Under the pieces are notes generated by a model that saw only the letters and a list, made by a program, of their open reading frames with translations, ran no database searches and was not told the origin of the DNA. A DNA stretch of 64,000 nt from Cucumis sativus (taxonomy: Eukaryota > Streptophyta > Magnoliopsida > Cucurbitales > Cucurbitaceae), in the NCBI RefSeq assembly GCF_000004075.3, contig NC_026656.2, positions 21,648,607 through 21,712,606 on the forward strand, in the 5' to 3' direction. Positions 52,420 through 64,000 of the stretch are shown here, piece after piece (the first letter of the stretch is position 1; each line of letters opens with the position of its first letter). The translations under genes were made by a program, and so were the position numbers.

Positions 52420-53077
52420 GACATTTTCAACATATTCTTAAGTACTTAAGAACTAAGGGTGATTTTGAAATAAAATTAGGAAAATGGTTGTTTTAAAACC
52501 ATATAGGAAAAACGGGTAAATTTTGTGTCCATGAGTGCAAGAGACGCACTCTAATTGAGGTCCCTAATTTTTCAAATTATTATTTAATGATTTCTTTACA
52601 ATTATTTATAATTTATTTCACCGCATATCTTTCACTCTTTATATAATTATACATAGGGATATAGGGACGTTGCTTTGTCCTTCTCTTCACATTTTCTTGA
52701 AACGTTATAAATTAATTCTAACTACTCATTACTTATATGAAGAGAATGTCAATGTGAAGAGAAGGACAAAGCAAGGTCCATGTGTTTAATTAGATTGGCG
52801 GTGAAATAAATTATGAATAATCGTAAAGAAATTATTAAGTAATAATTGAAAAATAAATTAGGCACTCCAAAATCAGACGGTGAAATTAAAAGAGAGAGAG
52901 AGAGAGTAACATTTTCCATCGTTTTAGGTTTAGCATAGTGGAACTAAAGAAAGGTAGAGTGAAGAGACCACTCACGTGAGGTCAAAAATTTCACCCATTT
53001 TTTTCAAATAGTTTCAAAACAATTTTTCTTTTTTCAAAATCACCCATTTTCCTAAATCACTGAAGAACTAAAATGTC
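52420..53077. mobile_element. long inverted repeat (foldback element), copy 1
   Basis: The left arm (52420-52698) and right arm (52740-53077) are reverse-complementary, with mismatches and indels around a loop of about 41 nt. Matching landmarks include TGCTTTGTCCTTCTCTTCAC near 52669 against GTGAAGAGAAGGACAAAGCA near 52754, TAATTTATTTCACCGC against GCGGTGAAATAAATTA, and an outer pair GGGTGATTTTG against CAAAATCACCC. The right arm also has a GA run near 52893. There is no transposase frame. A transcript across it would form a long hairpin. Confidence 0.85.
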
Positions 53078-53205
53078 ACGTTGTGAAAACTCTAAAATTA
53101 AAACCAAATGAAGTGATTCTCAAGATGTGAAGACTAAAAGTAAAAAAAGAAAAAAAAAAATCTAAAATAATATGATTTTAAAAAGTAATGTAAAAAATAG
53201 TTGGG

Positions 53206-53990
53206 GCAAAATTATTGAAAAATAAACAAAGAGTAGTTTTGGTCTCATCCATCCTTCTTTCCTTATACATACATTATGTGGGTCCCACAACTTTTTTATT
53301 TATATATATATATATGTATATATTAAATATCTCAATTGGATATTCAACACTTTTATTAAGTTCATCTTTCCTAATTTAATAATTTGATTATTTCTTAAAT
53401 CAAAATTATATGTATCTTTTTTTAATTTATTAGACAAAATCTGTTATATTAGAAAGTTAGGGTAAAAAAGCAAATCAATTTATATTAGACAAATCTTATA
53501 CTATCTCATTTCATTTATTTATATTATTTTAGAGAAAAAAATTAATTTATTTAACCCAATTTTTTAATTTTTATTTAAAGAATAATATTTAAAAATATGT
53601 AAGATAAAAATAGACAACTGCACATAGATAAAATACAAACTGAATGTAAGAATTAGATGAGATACTAAAAAGTATTGTTTATCCAAACAAGATGTAGGAG
53701 AATTTTGTTTAATCTATTTTTTAATAATATATTTTGTTAATATATTACTTTTTAAAAAAATTAAAAATTAAAATGGGATAGATATAATTTTGTTGGAGAA
53801 ATAATCCAATTAAATTAGGAAATATGAATTTAATAAAAAAGATTGAATATTGAGATATTTAATATATATAACGCAAGAAAACAAGAAAATTGTGGAGCCC
53901 GCAATTAATAAATAAATAATATGGGACCTAATTTATATTATAATGAAAAAGGAGGAAGATCTAAAACTATCTTATTTTTGTTAATAATTT
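53206..53990. mobile_element. long inverted repeat (foldback/MITE-like), copy 2
   Basis: Arms of about 200 bp (53206-53405 and 53785-53990) are inverted copies separated by about 380 bp. Landmarks are TATTAAATATCTCAATTGGA in the left arm against ATTGAGATATTTAATATATA in the right, TTTCCTAATTTAAT against AATTAAATTAGGAAA, and GTGGGTCCCAC against GTGGAGCCCGC. It differs in sequence from the neighbouring foldback at 52420. No coding potential was found in the spacer. Confidence 0.8.
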
Positions 53991-54734
53991 TGTTTTAACT
54001 TTATTTTTTACATTAATTTTTAAAATTACATTATTCTTTGTAAAAGGAAGTATATTTTTTAACCATAAGACTAAAGGTACATATTTTTCAAATTTTGAGG
54101 ACTAAAAATATAATTTTTTTATATAAAAAAAAACAAAAACTATACTCAATTTGATTGTTGTTTTTTGTTTTGCTGTTGCATGTGTTTTATTACATCTAAA
54201 AAAGAAATAGAACTCCTTTTATAGTAAAATACAAAATAGAAATACAATATAATTTTGTATATAGTTTAGCTACACTAGTCTTGGAATTTAAAAAATAATA
54301 CATAGAATAATATTAGCCAAACTCTTATATTTTCCAAACTTTATATATAACAAATAAGAATATTAATCAATTATAGGTATCTACTAAAATAAGAGATTTA
54401 AAAAAACAACTTGAACAAGAGAGTTTAAAGTCAATATTTACTTTTGTTTTTTGTTCTTAAAGAAAACAATTCTTGGCAGCAAGATTATAAAAACAATTAT
54501 CGTATATATATATAACAAACAACACACTCATCAGCAACTCGATTTCTAATTACACCAGCCAACTCTCATCAAAACAATGATTTCAACAACTACATCTTTA
54601 AGAGAGGAAAGATCAAAACAAAAAGAGAAATTTAAATTCTCAACCATATTCTTAACTTCATATAACAACTCGTAAACCACTCTTCAAAATTATTTTTGAA
54701 CTTCATAAAGAAACCAAAGAGCCATGACCCCACC

Positions 54735-54782
54735 CACTTGTCCACTTGACCACTTGACCACTTGACCACTTGACCACTTGCC
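54735..54782 (+). repeat. 8-bp tandem repeat CACTTGAC, 6 copies
   Basis: CACTTG recurs at 54735, 54743, 54751, 54759, 54767 and 54775. The inner units are perfect and the two end units vary (CACTTGTC, CACTTGCC). It lies in intergenic DNA about 2.5 kb upstream of VTE5. Confidence 0.95.
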
Positions 54783-55710
54783 CATTATTTTACGTCACTT
54801 TTCATGATTTCAAGAAGCATCATCATTCATCTTTCATTGTTTCAAGTAGGGATACAATCAAATTTAACTCGATGGAGACTTTTTGTCCAATATTCGCAAT
54901 CAAGTCCTCAATGCAAATTAATATTGTTGTTTGTATTTGTTGATCTATCAGTGTGTGAAACCCAATTAACTTATAGCTCCAAACACACCACAAACTAACG
55001 ATAACAATATGCGCTTGTGACACTCCTTTTGGAGGTTTATCATATCATGTACTTGTCCCAATTTTCTGATCGAGACCACAATTGTAGTTCTTCAAGGCAT
55101 GCAAAATTATTGCACACAAAACAAAATAGTTATGTTTTTTCTATCTTGTTTCTTTTATGCCAATCAATTTTTGGTGACAACTCTTAAATTTTTCATGTTG
55201 ACATATTATCCACAATCGTGGTTGCAAAGTACAATTCAATTTCTATCATTGATAAAATACAAAATTTTGCTATATTTGAAGACATCCCTTTTCATTTCTA
55301 TACTTTCAATAAATCTTAATATTTTTTAAATAATAGCAAGACAATATAGGATTAGATGCATCAAAACATCTCAACTACGTTGACACCCTTAACACTTTCA
55401 TCATATTCTACTGTAAATCTTAAATTTAGTCTACATCTGTCGATTTTTTTAACAATATTGTACTATTTAGGGCACTTTACTATAAGATTTGAAGTTAAAG
55501 ATATTTATGTGTTAACTATTTTGTTGTATGGAAATTAATATTAATATTATTATTTAATATTTTGTAAAAGTTAATTTTTTGGATTAAAATTCATATTTAT
55601 TGAAAGAATGAATACAAAAATTGTACTATAGAGATGGAAATGATATTTTAACTTTTAATGATATAAAAAAAGATTCAAATATCTCTTGCGACAACTTTCT
55701 AAAATCTAAA

Positions 55711-57118
55711 GTGTGTTTGGGGAAGAGTTGAATTATGAAGTCGAAGATGGGTTATCACAATCTTAGTTTTACCCCTAACCTCTCCCCTCAATCATTTCTC
55801 GACCATTCCCAACTCTTCCTCATTTATAATTAATCTATTTGAGTTCAAATACTATTTAATTTTTTTTCCATTTATAATTTATATACTTATGAGTTGGGTT
55901 CATCTTAATCTTTTCATTTTAAAAACACTTGTTTTTAATTTATAAATTTGGTACAATTATATTATTAAAATTTTAATTTCTTCCTTTATTTTTCAATTAG
56001 GTAATTTATTGTAAACTACACAATTAAAATTTTAATTTAATTACCATCAATCAACTCTATGTTAAAATTCATATCAATATATGAGATTAAAATTTTGATA
56101 TCAATCTCAAACTTATTTTGTTAATTAGCTTAAATGTATAAGGAATTTCAATTCAATAAAAAAATGTTACAATTTTAATAAACTACCATAAATTGATTAC
56201 AACAATTAGCAAACTATAAGAACTATTTGATTAAAAAAAAAATTAGTGGAGCTCTAATTTCAACAAACCTATCATTCAGAGCTGGTTTGTCTATATTTTG
56301 CCACTTTCATAATGTTATTTTGGTTATTAAATTAAATTTGGTTAATTAAATTAACATAACAAATCTTATGTTATAGAGATGATAGGTTCATGAATTTTTT
56401 ACCCAATACTAAAATAAATATTTTGAAAATATATAAAATCCACGATTGAAGAGAAACCTAAAAGCAGATTCACTCTAATTTTCCACTAAAAAAATAAAAC
56501 TAGAGTTGTAAAAGCCTTTATTGTTATTTTCGGTTTTTGGGACTTTTATTTTCAATGGTTATCTGCAGTTATTTACATGTTTATAGGTTGCGTGTCACAT
56601 TCATAAAAACCAATTTATTGAAATGTAACGTATACTTTTCCAAATTATTTTACAAAAGCTAGGATGATTTGGTAAATTAAATATACGAAATTCGTGTAAT
56701 GAATTTATAATATGCTTTTTAAAAAAAATATATATCTGCACAAAGGTTGAAAATGAACATTGTATTTAAAGAATTTAAGACAAATTATTTTACTAAAACT
56801 AGAACAATTTGATAAGTTAAATACACCAATTTTATGTATTGAATTTATAATATGAATTCTTTTAAAAATAAAATTTATACGCACGTAACTATTACTCAAA
56901 ATAAATGTCGTATTTAAAAAAATTTAAACAAATTATTAAAAAAACAAAGACGATTGAATAAATTAAGTATAGACATTTGTATATTAGATTTATAATATAA
57001 TTTTTTTAAAAGATTAACACTTCCTGCCTAACACCTTTTCAAACATATCTGGTGATAACGTTATCATAACCCTATCCACCAACATTATCATATTCCTAAC
57101 TCTTCACTCAAACTTACC
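55711..57118 (+). mobile_element. non-autonomous DNA transposon-like element A
   Basis: The termini are inverted: left GTGTGTTTGGGGAAGAGTTG and, on the opposite strand at the right, GGTAAGTTTGAGTGAAGAGT. Inside are three copies of a 145-bp repeat, starting near 56641, 56781 and 56929 (CAAATTATTTTACAAAAGCT, then GGTAAATTAAATATACGAAA-like sequence, then GAATTTATAATATG). Segments near 55850-56010 and the repeats match element B at 62.3-63.3 kb in the opposite orientation. The right end lies only about 140 bp upstream of the VTE5 start codon, so it is within the promoter or leader. Confidence 0.7.
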
Positions 57119-57260
57119 CTTTTATTCATCAGGATATTTTGTTCAGGTGGTACGACGTGTCGTTTCTGTTTTCCCATAAATCCAATTATTTTTCCTTTAT
57201 ACACATTCGATCCATCGTCACTTACCGTCCCCACCAGCCTGTGGCTGTGCAATTGCCACC

Positions 57261-59648
57261 ATGGGCCTCCTGGCTCTTACCCGCCGTAACTGGATTACCA
57301 CCACTGCCCTTGTTTCTTCCCTCTCCGGCGAACTCAAACAGCCTCGGATTCTACCTTTCCGAACTCTCCACCGTTCACCGCCGGCATTCCGGATTCCTTC
57401 TTTCTCCTCTAGCCGCGTTTCGTCTCCACTCGCAGTGTCCAGCGACGTTTTGCATGATGCTGGCGCAACAGCGGCTGTTCTCATCGGAGCTTACTCGCTT
57501 GTTCGCGGATTCGACAATCTCACCCGCCGGAATTTGATTCAGCAGGTTCGTCGTCAAATTCATATTCTCTTCCTCGATTGCATATGCAACTTATTTTGGT
57601 TATAGTAGTGAGCTAAGTATATGCGGTCGAGTGGAGATCTGGATAGTACATTTGGAAATGGTTAATTAGGCAAAACAATATTACTTTTTAGTTTGTGCCT
57701 TAGAAAGGTATATTTCCATTTCCACAAATGGAAGAGTGATGTATTGTAATGAAGAAATGCATTTCTGGTTTTCCTTTCTCAAAATGAAAACGTGGATTAA
57801 ATTTTCTTGGAAACCGCTAACCTAAATACAGAAATTCTGGCAAGATTCTCTACATTTTGAGTAAATCGAAAACCTCACGCTTCTCGCTTGATTTGGTTGA
57901 CAAATTTGGGTATAAACAGAAATTGCATGTAATTAGTAAGTAGTTCATTGCATTTAGCTAGCAGCAAAACTATGTACAGAACCTGAATCGGGTAGTTTTA
58001 CAAAAATAGAATCATAGTTCCCCGTATCCCTTTTTGAAATTTTTTGGAGGCATCACTGCCAAGGTAACTGATTGGTTTTAAGTATCTTCCTCTTAGATTT
58101 GATCCTCTAAGGTATACGCTTTTGCCCTGTTAATGGATCTGTTCAGGGCCTTTTACTTCTCACTTTCTTTGAAGTTCATTAACATCTGGGTTTCAGTTGA
58201 TAATCAGATTTTCTTTGATCTACTTCCTCTTGGCCTTGTGTTTAACGTTCTGTTTATTGGGTTTCAAGGATGTCGATTACAATTGTTTTGGATATCAATT
58301 TTTTTATAATACCAACAATTAATTTGTCACTCCTCTCTGCACATCAACTAATTTTCATTTTATATAAGTAGTAGTTCATTAGTAATTTTGTGGCCATGGA
58401 AGAAAAGCTTATAGAAAGTATTGTTTTCTTTGTTACTTGTGATCATGAATAACATCAATATTGTTCTCTTTTGGTAACTGGCATTCAATGAAACAGAATT
58501 TGAGCAGAAAACTTGTCCACATATTGTCCGGATTGCTTTTCACAATGTCTTGGCCTATATTCAGGTAATTCTAAGCTTGCTTTCCCATGCAGAGAAGTTT
58601 ACTCGCCTCTTTTATTTTGCATACCAATGATTTGAATCTGGTGCTTCTCTTTCTCAACCACTTCAGTTTAACGTTTTGATTCTAGAATAGCACCTCAACG
58701 GGGGCTCGGTACTTTGCTTCAATTGTTCCTACTGTGAATTGCTTGAGGCTTGTTATCAATGGCCTCTCATTAACCAAAGATGAAGGACTTTTGAAATCAC
58801 TTACTCGGGAAGGAAAACCAGAGTAAAGTTCCATCTATCTACTACCATCCTTTTCAAAATCCTTAAACTCCTTAAATTATATAACCTCAGTTTATAACCT
58901 CTTTAATCTAAATCTACAGGGAGTTGCTGAGAGGGCCTCTATACTATGTTCTAATACTGATTTTGTCGGCTGTTATCTTCTGGCGTGAATCTCCAGTTGG
59001 TTTGATCTCATTGGGAATGATGTGTGGAGGAGATGGTAAAATTTTCGCCTTCTTTCTAATTGTATTCCCATTACTACTTCTATTATTAGAACTGCTAACT
59101 TGTTTTGATTTAACTAACTGCAGGTATTGCTGATATAATGGGAAGAAAGTTTGGGTCCAAAAGGCTTCCTTATAATCAGGAGAAGAGTTGGGTTGGTAGC
59201 ATTTCAATGTTCATCTTTGGATTTTGTGTTTCCATTGGGTGAGTTATTTTTGCTTTACTTCCTTGTCATCATGATAATAATTTTAATTTTGAAATGGTTA
59301 AAATTACAATAAGAAATTGTCATAAATAACCCTATTTAGTTTTCTTTTCACCTTTTACTAAATTACTGCACAGTGTGTAACGTTAGGGAGTGATTTTGAC
59401 AGTTTTGGTACTCTTATTTGTGAAAGTAACTCTCAGAAATGTTTTGTTGCTGTGTGTGCAGAATGTTGTACTATTTCTCGGTTCTTGGATATTTAGAGCT
59501 GGATTGGGTGAAGGCAGTGCAAAATGTTGCTTTAATTTCTCTGGTGGCAACTGTGGTGGAGTCACTTCCCAGTGCAGGAGTTGTAGATGATAATATATCA
59601 GTACCACTGGTCAGTATGGCTGCAGCCTTTCTGACTTTCTGTTTTTAA
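57261..59648 (+). CDS. VTE5: phytol kinase 1, chloroplastic
   Basis: Six exons join in frame to 300 aa: 57261-57545, 58497-58564, 58691-58822, 58920-59035, 59124-59240 less its last two bases (ending at 59238), and 59462-59648. The start codon has a strong context (GCCACCATGG). The first 60 residues are Ser/Arg/Pro-rich with few acids, as in a chloroplast transit peptide. The rest is a polytopic membrane domain with RKLVHILSGLLF, LLRGPLYYVLILIL, the kinase-family signature MCGGDGIADIMGRKFGS, and the C-terminal VESLPSAGVVDDNISVPL. These fit VTE5 better than the farnesol kinase FOLK as I remember both. VTE5 phosphorylates phytol released from chlorophyll, feeding tocopherol synthesis. The exon 3 acceptor is AATAG at 58690; the nearby TCTAG at 58685 would break the frame. 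Confidence 0.93.
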
Positions 59649-62290
59649 TAGGACTTTTCCCTCTGCCTCATCACATCTCTCTTTCTAATTTCACTTATTT
59701 AAAATCATTTTTTAAAAAAATAAAACTGTAATTGCACCTTCAAATTTTCACTCTCAAACTTCTACCCCATATTAAAATTGGATTCTAATGTTTACTATGA
59801 TTGTTGTGGAAGATAAAAATTGAACCCTAAAATTTATACCATTATACCAGTTTTTGTGCAGACTGAGATGATGCAGATTATCAATCCATGAATTCAAACT
59901 TTAAGAATGAAAGAGAAAAAAGAAAAAAAAAGTATTGCCAGCTTTACTGTTGGGCAATGGACACATCCTTTTACAACTTATTAACATGGCATTATGCACT
60001 TCTATTTTCTCTACTTGTCTTTATATGAAAATACTTAACGAGAATTCGTATCCTAGAAAAGCAGACTTTTGTCTTCTTTTTTGTCCATTTTTTAGTTGGT
60101 GAAAGGATTTGAACCATATGCTTAGCTTTTGATGACAAAATCATTTCAATTAGTTTAGTTAGTCTCTACTTGCAAGAGAATTAGTTGTAAATATAATAAT
60201 TAAATTCAAAATATTAACGTATATAACATCTTAAAAAAATTGCAAGCAAAATTTGTCAAAATATAACAATGATAGAAGTTTAACTCTGATATATCTATAA
60301 TTTTTTATTACTAAAATTTCTATCAATTACCCTAAATTTTTTAAAGCTGTTGAATTTTGTTAGACTCACAGTTTTATAGGAGTACTGTACATAAAATTTA
60401 AATGTATAACTAATAGGTTAATTAATGCCGATTTATTTGAAGATATAAAGGCATCTTAAACACACAAAATTGATTTTTTTCAAAGACATAAAGTTGAATC
60501 TCATGAACTTGAAAACATAAACTTGTGAAGTTAAGTTATAATTTAGTCTAGTTCTTGAAGAGTTTTTATGAATATATATATGCTGATGTTTAAGAGTACA
60601 GACGCCATGTCAAGTGGTAGAGAAGACAGGCACTCAGTTTTTGTACGTCATGAGCTATCACAACTATAGTTATATTTTCTTTTTTGTTTTTTTTGCCATT
60701 TGTCTTATTTTAGGTCTTCTCGTCTCTTTCTATTTATTTAATTTATTTATTTAAATGTTTATGTCTAAAAAAATGCTTACCTAATTTTTTTAAAAAAACA
60801 ACAACAATAATAATAACACAGGCACATATTTAAAATAGAATTTCCTTTTTGTAATTATCTTGAATATTACGAATTCAATTATTTTTTGATGATTATAGTA
60901 TTTTAAATATTTTGATTCAATTAGATAATGTTTTACCAAAAATAGAAAACATATCATTAAAAAATCAAACAATTTCATAACACTACAAATTTTCATACCT
61001 TCTTGTCGTTGGATTTTTCTTTTTAATTCTCTATGTTTTCCTTTTCTTTTTAAATCTTCGTTGACGTCGAGATGATAATAATAATCTTGTTATTGCTAGT
61101 TGAGAGGTATAGTACACCGGATAGCTCACTAGTACAACTATTATGTGAGATCGAACTTTTCGATCTTTAAATATAGCGAGACATTTAAATAGTGAAAATT
61201 GAGATGTATTATATGAAAACTAGTCGTGGGATTATGTTTAAATATAATTTTGGTCTCCGTGCTTAAAGGTTTGTCCAATTTATCTTCATAATTTATTGTT
61301 TGAGGTTAGTTTATAAGTTTTCAATAAATCTTAATTTTAGTGTTTGGTGTTAGTTTATTATTGATTTTTTTTTTTTTTTATCTATTGGTATATTTATATA
61401 AATTTTGAAAAAATATACACATTTTATATTTATTTTCATGAAAATTATTATTATCATTGAGTATATAGACTACATTTAGACAAATGAATGTAAAGAGATT
61501 GAAATTGAACAAACTTAAACCGTACATATATGTATATGTATATGTATTTTTATATTAAAAAATGAATTGTATTTATTTATATCAACATATTATCTCTCTA
61601 AACATTTTTATTTTGTTTAATATAATTCTAGGTTTCCATGTGGTAAAAAGAAGAAAAGAGATGAGAGGAAGAATAAATCTAATTTAGTAGGTTTGTTTTT
61701 TAATAGGACGATGAGAGGTTGAATCTTCCATTAGAATAGAAGACTATGCTAATTAACTCTTAAGCCACATTTTCATATCTAATTTTGTAGCGTAAGAAAC
61801 AAAATCATAATAAAAAACTAATGGCGTGTTTGGATTACTTTCTCAAGTATTTAATTAAAAGAAATAAGCTATTTTAAAACAAAATTAGAGTGTTTAGAAG
61901 CTACTCAAAATAGTTTTTTTATGTGTATTTTAAACAATTTTAACAAGAAATAGTTTAAACAAAAATTAGTTTCTTTAAAAACATTTTTTTTTAAGTTAAT
62001 CCAACCTAAAAAATCTATTGAAATTTAATTGAAAACTAGTAGTGTAACTATTTTGGGGCATTTACTCCAATTGCTTTGGAGAATGGCTAATTTTTTTAAA
62101 AAAATTACATCATACATACATTTAATTATGTAAAGTTAATTCAATTATTAAACTGTATATTATTAAAATTATTTTTGAATGTCAATTAGTTTTTAAAATA
62201 ACAAAAATGATTTTAATAAAAAAAATTATTTCTAAACATATCCATTCCTGTTCTAGTGGTGCTATGCTACCTGTCACCATGACACTAAAT
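59649..62290. other. VTE5 3' flank and intergenic DNA
   Basis: AT-rich, with no supported gene. 60190-60340 resembles a partial copy of a repeat with AATTTGTCAAAATATAACAA. 61090-61170 has a weak tRNA-like A-box/B-box arrangement. 61826-62006 looks like a small MITE: its ends are GTGTTTGGATTACTT and, inverted, AAGTTAATCCAACC. Confidence 0.5.
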
Positions 62291-62297
62291 GTTTTTG

Positions 62298-63270
62298 GTG
62301 TGTTTGGAAGAGGAAAGGAAAATAATTATGATAATGTTAGTGTTACAGTGAATGTGTTTGGTAGAAGGTTTATTATTGACAATGTTATGATAATATGTGT
62401 TTAAGGGAAAAATTATGAATGATAGTGTTATGATAATACGTTTTTGGAGGAAAGATTATAATAAGTAGTGTTATGATAATATTTGTTTAGAGGAAGTAGC
62501 ACGGGAGAAAAATTATGAAAATTATTTATTATTATTATTATTATTTAAAAAATCGTATTCTAAATCTAATACACAAATTACATATATTTAACCATTGATT
62601 TAAACCAAATACTGGCACCATAATTTCATTCAACTAAACAATATACGAAGAACAAAATAGTTTTTAGGAAGTGAGTTATAAATTGAAATCAACTACATGT
62701 AACACACCGCTGCAGGAGCAAAGGTTATTATCATTTTTAATAAAGTCATATTCTAACTCTAATACACATTTTTCATATATTTAATTTACCAAATCACCGT
62801 AGTTTTTATAAAACAATTTGCAGTAATTTCTTTAAATAAGACATCCATTTTCGAATAAATTGTTAATTTTTAAAATTTTATATTCTAAATTCAATACACT
62901 AATTTCGTATATTTAATTTATTAAATTGTCATAGTTTTTGTAATGCGAGAGCAAAAAGAAAATACGGGTCAAGTGGTGTAATAACAATAAATTACCTAAT
63001 TCAAGAGCAAAATAAGAAATTAAAATTTTAAATTAATATAATTGTATCAAATCCATAACATAAAATCAAATTATGTTTTTTAAATAAAAGGATTAAAATT
63101 AACAAAACTGGTAAGTATATAAATTGTAAATGAGAAAAAAATTAAATAGTATTTAAAATTACATTTATTCATCCTAATAAGGAATGATTAAGATGGGTTT
63201 AAAGATGGAAGAAGGGTTATGATAACCCTTTCCATCTCCCTGCGATACTTTGATTTTACTCTTTCTTTAT
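62298..63270 (-). mobile_element. non-autonomous DNA transposon-like element B, inverted relative of A
   Basis: Its left end, GTGTGTTTGGAAGAGGAAAG with ATTATGATAATGTTAGTG, matches the reverse complement of element A's right end. Internal repeats near 62556, 62742 and 62886 (ATTCTAAATTCAATACACTA, TTTCGTATATTTAATTTATT) are reverse complements of A's 145-bp units. The block near 63000-63180 matches A's 55850-56010, also inverted. B is shorter (about 1 kb) and collinear with A apart from deletions. The right boundary is approximate, near the palindrome GGGTTATGATAACCC at about 63214 or slightly beyond. Confidence 0.65.
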
Positions 63271-63289
63271 ACCTTTTTAGTTGGAAATT

Positions 63290-64000
63290 TCCATCACACC
63301 ACCTCTAGTTTCAATTACTTTATTTTAATATTAATTTTTGAACTTAATAATAAATAAAATTAGAAATTAGGTAACGTAATAATTTTTATTCTAATGTTTT
63401 CATATTATCGTCATTTCAAAAAAAAATAATCTTCTATCTAGTTGAAAGAGTGAAAAAGTATAGTAGTAATTAAATTATTAAATTAATAGATTAATATTCT
63501 CATACATTACCTAATGTTTTTAAACTTTAAATGATGCATTCAGTTAAATCTTTTATTTTTTAAATATTTTTCTCTAAATTTTGGATCTCATTAGTTAAAT
63601 TGTTTTTAGGAATATAAATGCAATGTATTATTTTTGTTTTTCTTTTACACATTCATCTCAAATATAGATATTAGAAGAATCAATGTACTAATGCAACACA
63701 CCTTCACTCCGAACAGATGCATCCCATCAACATCAAATGCACTAAGTCACTTAAGATTTTACTCTAAAAGTCACGACCACTCAATGAAAGATAATATGAA
63801 AAGTTATGAAAAATGTAAAGATAAAAAGAGCACGTAAAGATTTTCGTATTTAGCCCTAAGTAGAGAGTAGAGATAGAGATAGCGATTAAAAGAAAATTAT
63901 TGCAATTTTTAATATGTGGCTTTCTTAAAAACAATGCAAAGTAAAAGGCTAGTTTATTGTTTAAAAAATGTTGCAAAATGGTTTCTTTTTTATTCTCAAC
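63290..64000. other. AT-rich intergenic end of window
   Basis: No exon, RNA gene or clear repeat is recognisable. Short frames at both strands near 63630-63980 have no family resemblance. Confidence 0.5.

Noticed and set aside
57139..57563. Alternative frames on both strands over VTE5 exon 1
   Set aside because: They are shadows of the transit-peptide exon, whose frame continues correctly through five further exons.
58685..58690. Alternative exon 3 acceptor TCTAG in VTE5
   Set aside because: Using it shifts the frame; the AATAG acceptor five bases on restores the conserved ...STGARYF sequence.
61090..61190. SINE with A-box-like TAGCTCACTAGTAC and B-box-like GATCGAACTTTTCGATC
   Set aside because: Both boxes deviate from consensus, no poly-A-type tail or target duplication is evident; too weak to annotate.

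Overview
This is a plant nuclear window. It is strongly AT-rich, with many-exon genes bounded by GT/AG introns, long AT-rich spacers, AT microsatellites and small foldback transposons. All eight genes I could build are single-copy-type dicot housekeeping genes. Repeats such as the one at about 6060-6337 resemble elements I associate with cucurbits, so a Cucurbitaceae source (Cucumis-like) is my best guess, not a proven one. All exon models were read by eye from splice sites and frame, and none is transcript-supported.

Layout. (1) 3971-8900, minus: a 449-aa conserved plant protein of unknown function. (2) 15100-15770, minus: NRPB10, the 71-aa zinc-binding RNA polymerase subunit, with a 218-bp tandem array against its 3' end. 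(3) 16867-25904, plus: a 14-exon, 1034-aa type II membrane glycosyltransferase-like protein. (4) 27880-31713, minus: a 10-exon SEC12-like WD40 membrane protein, best matching PHF1, with a P1BS-type site upstream. (5) 34418-35336, minus: RLP24, a 60S ribosome biogenesis factor, with a degenerate tandem array upstream. (6) 42025-43671, minus: an intronless P-class PPR protein, probably mitochondrial. (7) 46085-51100, plus: UTP7/WDR46, an SSU-processome WD40 protein. (8) 57261-59648, plus: VTE5 phytol kinase.

The genes do not form one pathway. Two deal with ribosome assembly (RLP24 for 60S, UTP7 for 40S), one with transcription (NRPB10), one with organelle RNA (PPR), one with ER exit of phosphate transporters (PHF1) and one with chloroplast tocopherol synthesis (VTE5). 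Two pairs recall Arabidopsis neighbours from memory: At3g52170/At3g52190 (genes 1 and 4) and At5g04480/At5g04490 (genes 3 and 8).

The most unusual structure is in the spacers. Two related non-autonomous DNA elements lie in opposite orientation either side of VTE5 (55.7-57.1 kb and 62.3-63.3 kb). Two long inverted repeats sit side by side at 52.42-53.08 and 53.2-53.99 kb. There is a 27-bp minisatellite at 38.1-38.5 kb and a 115-bp AT-rich repeat split into two pairs at 38.7-40.1 kb. I saw no sign of a new multi-gene system: no operon-like cluster, CRISPR array, or virus or toxin gene. Coding content is ordinary plant euchromatin.
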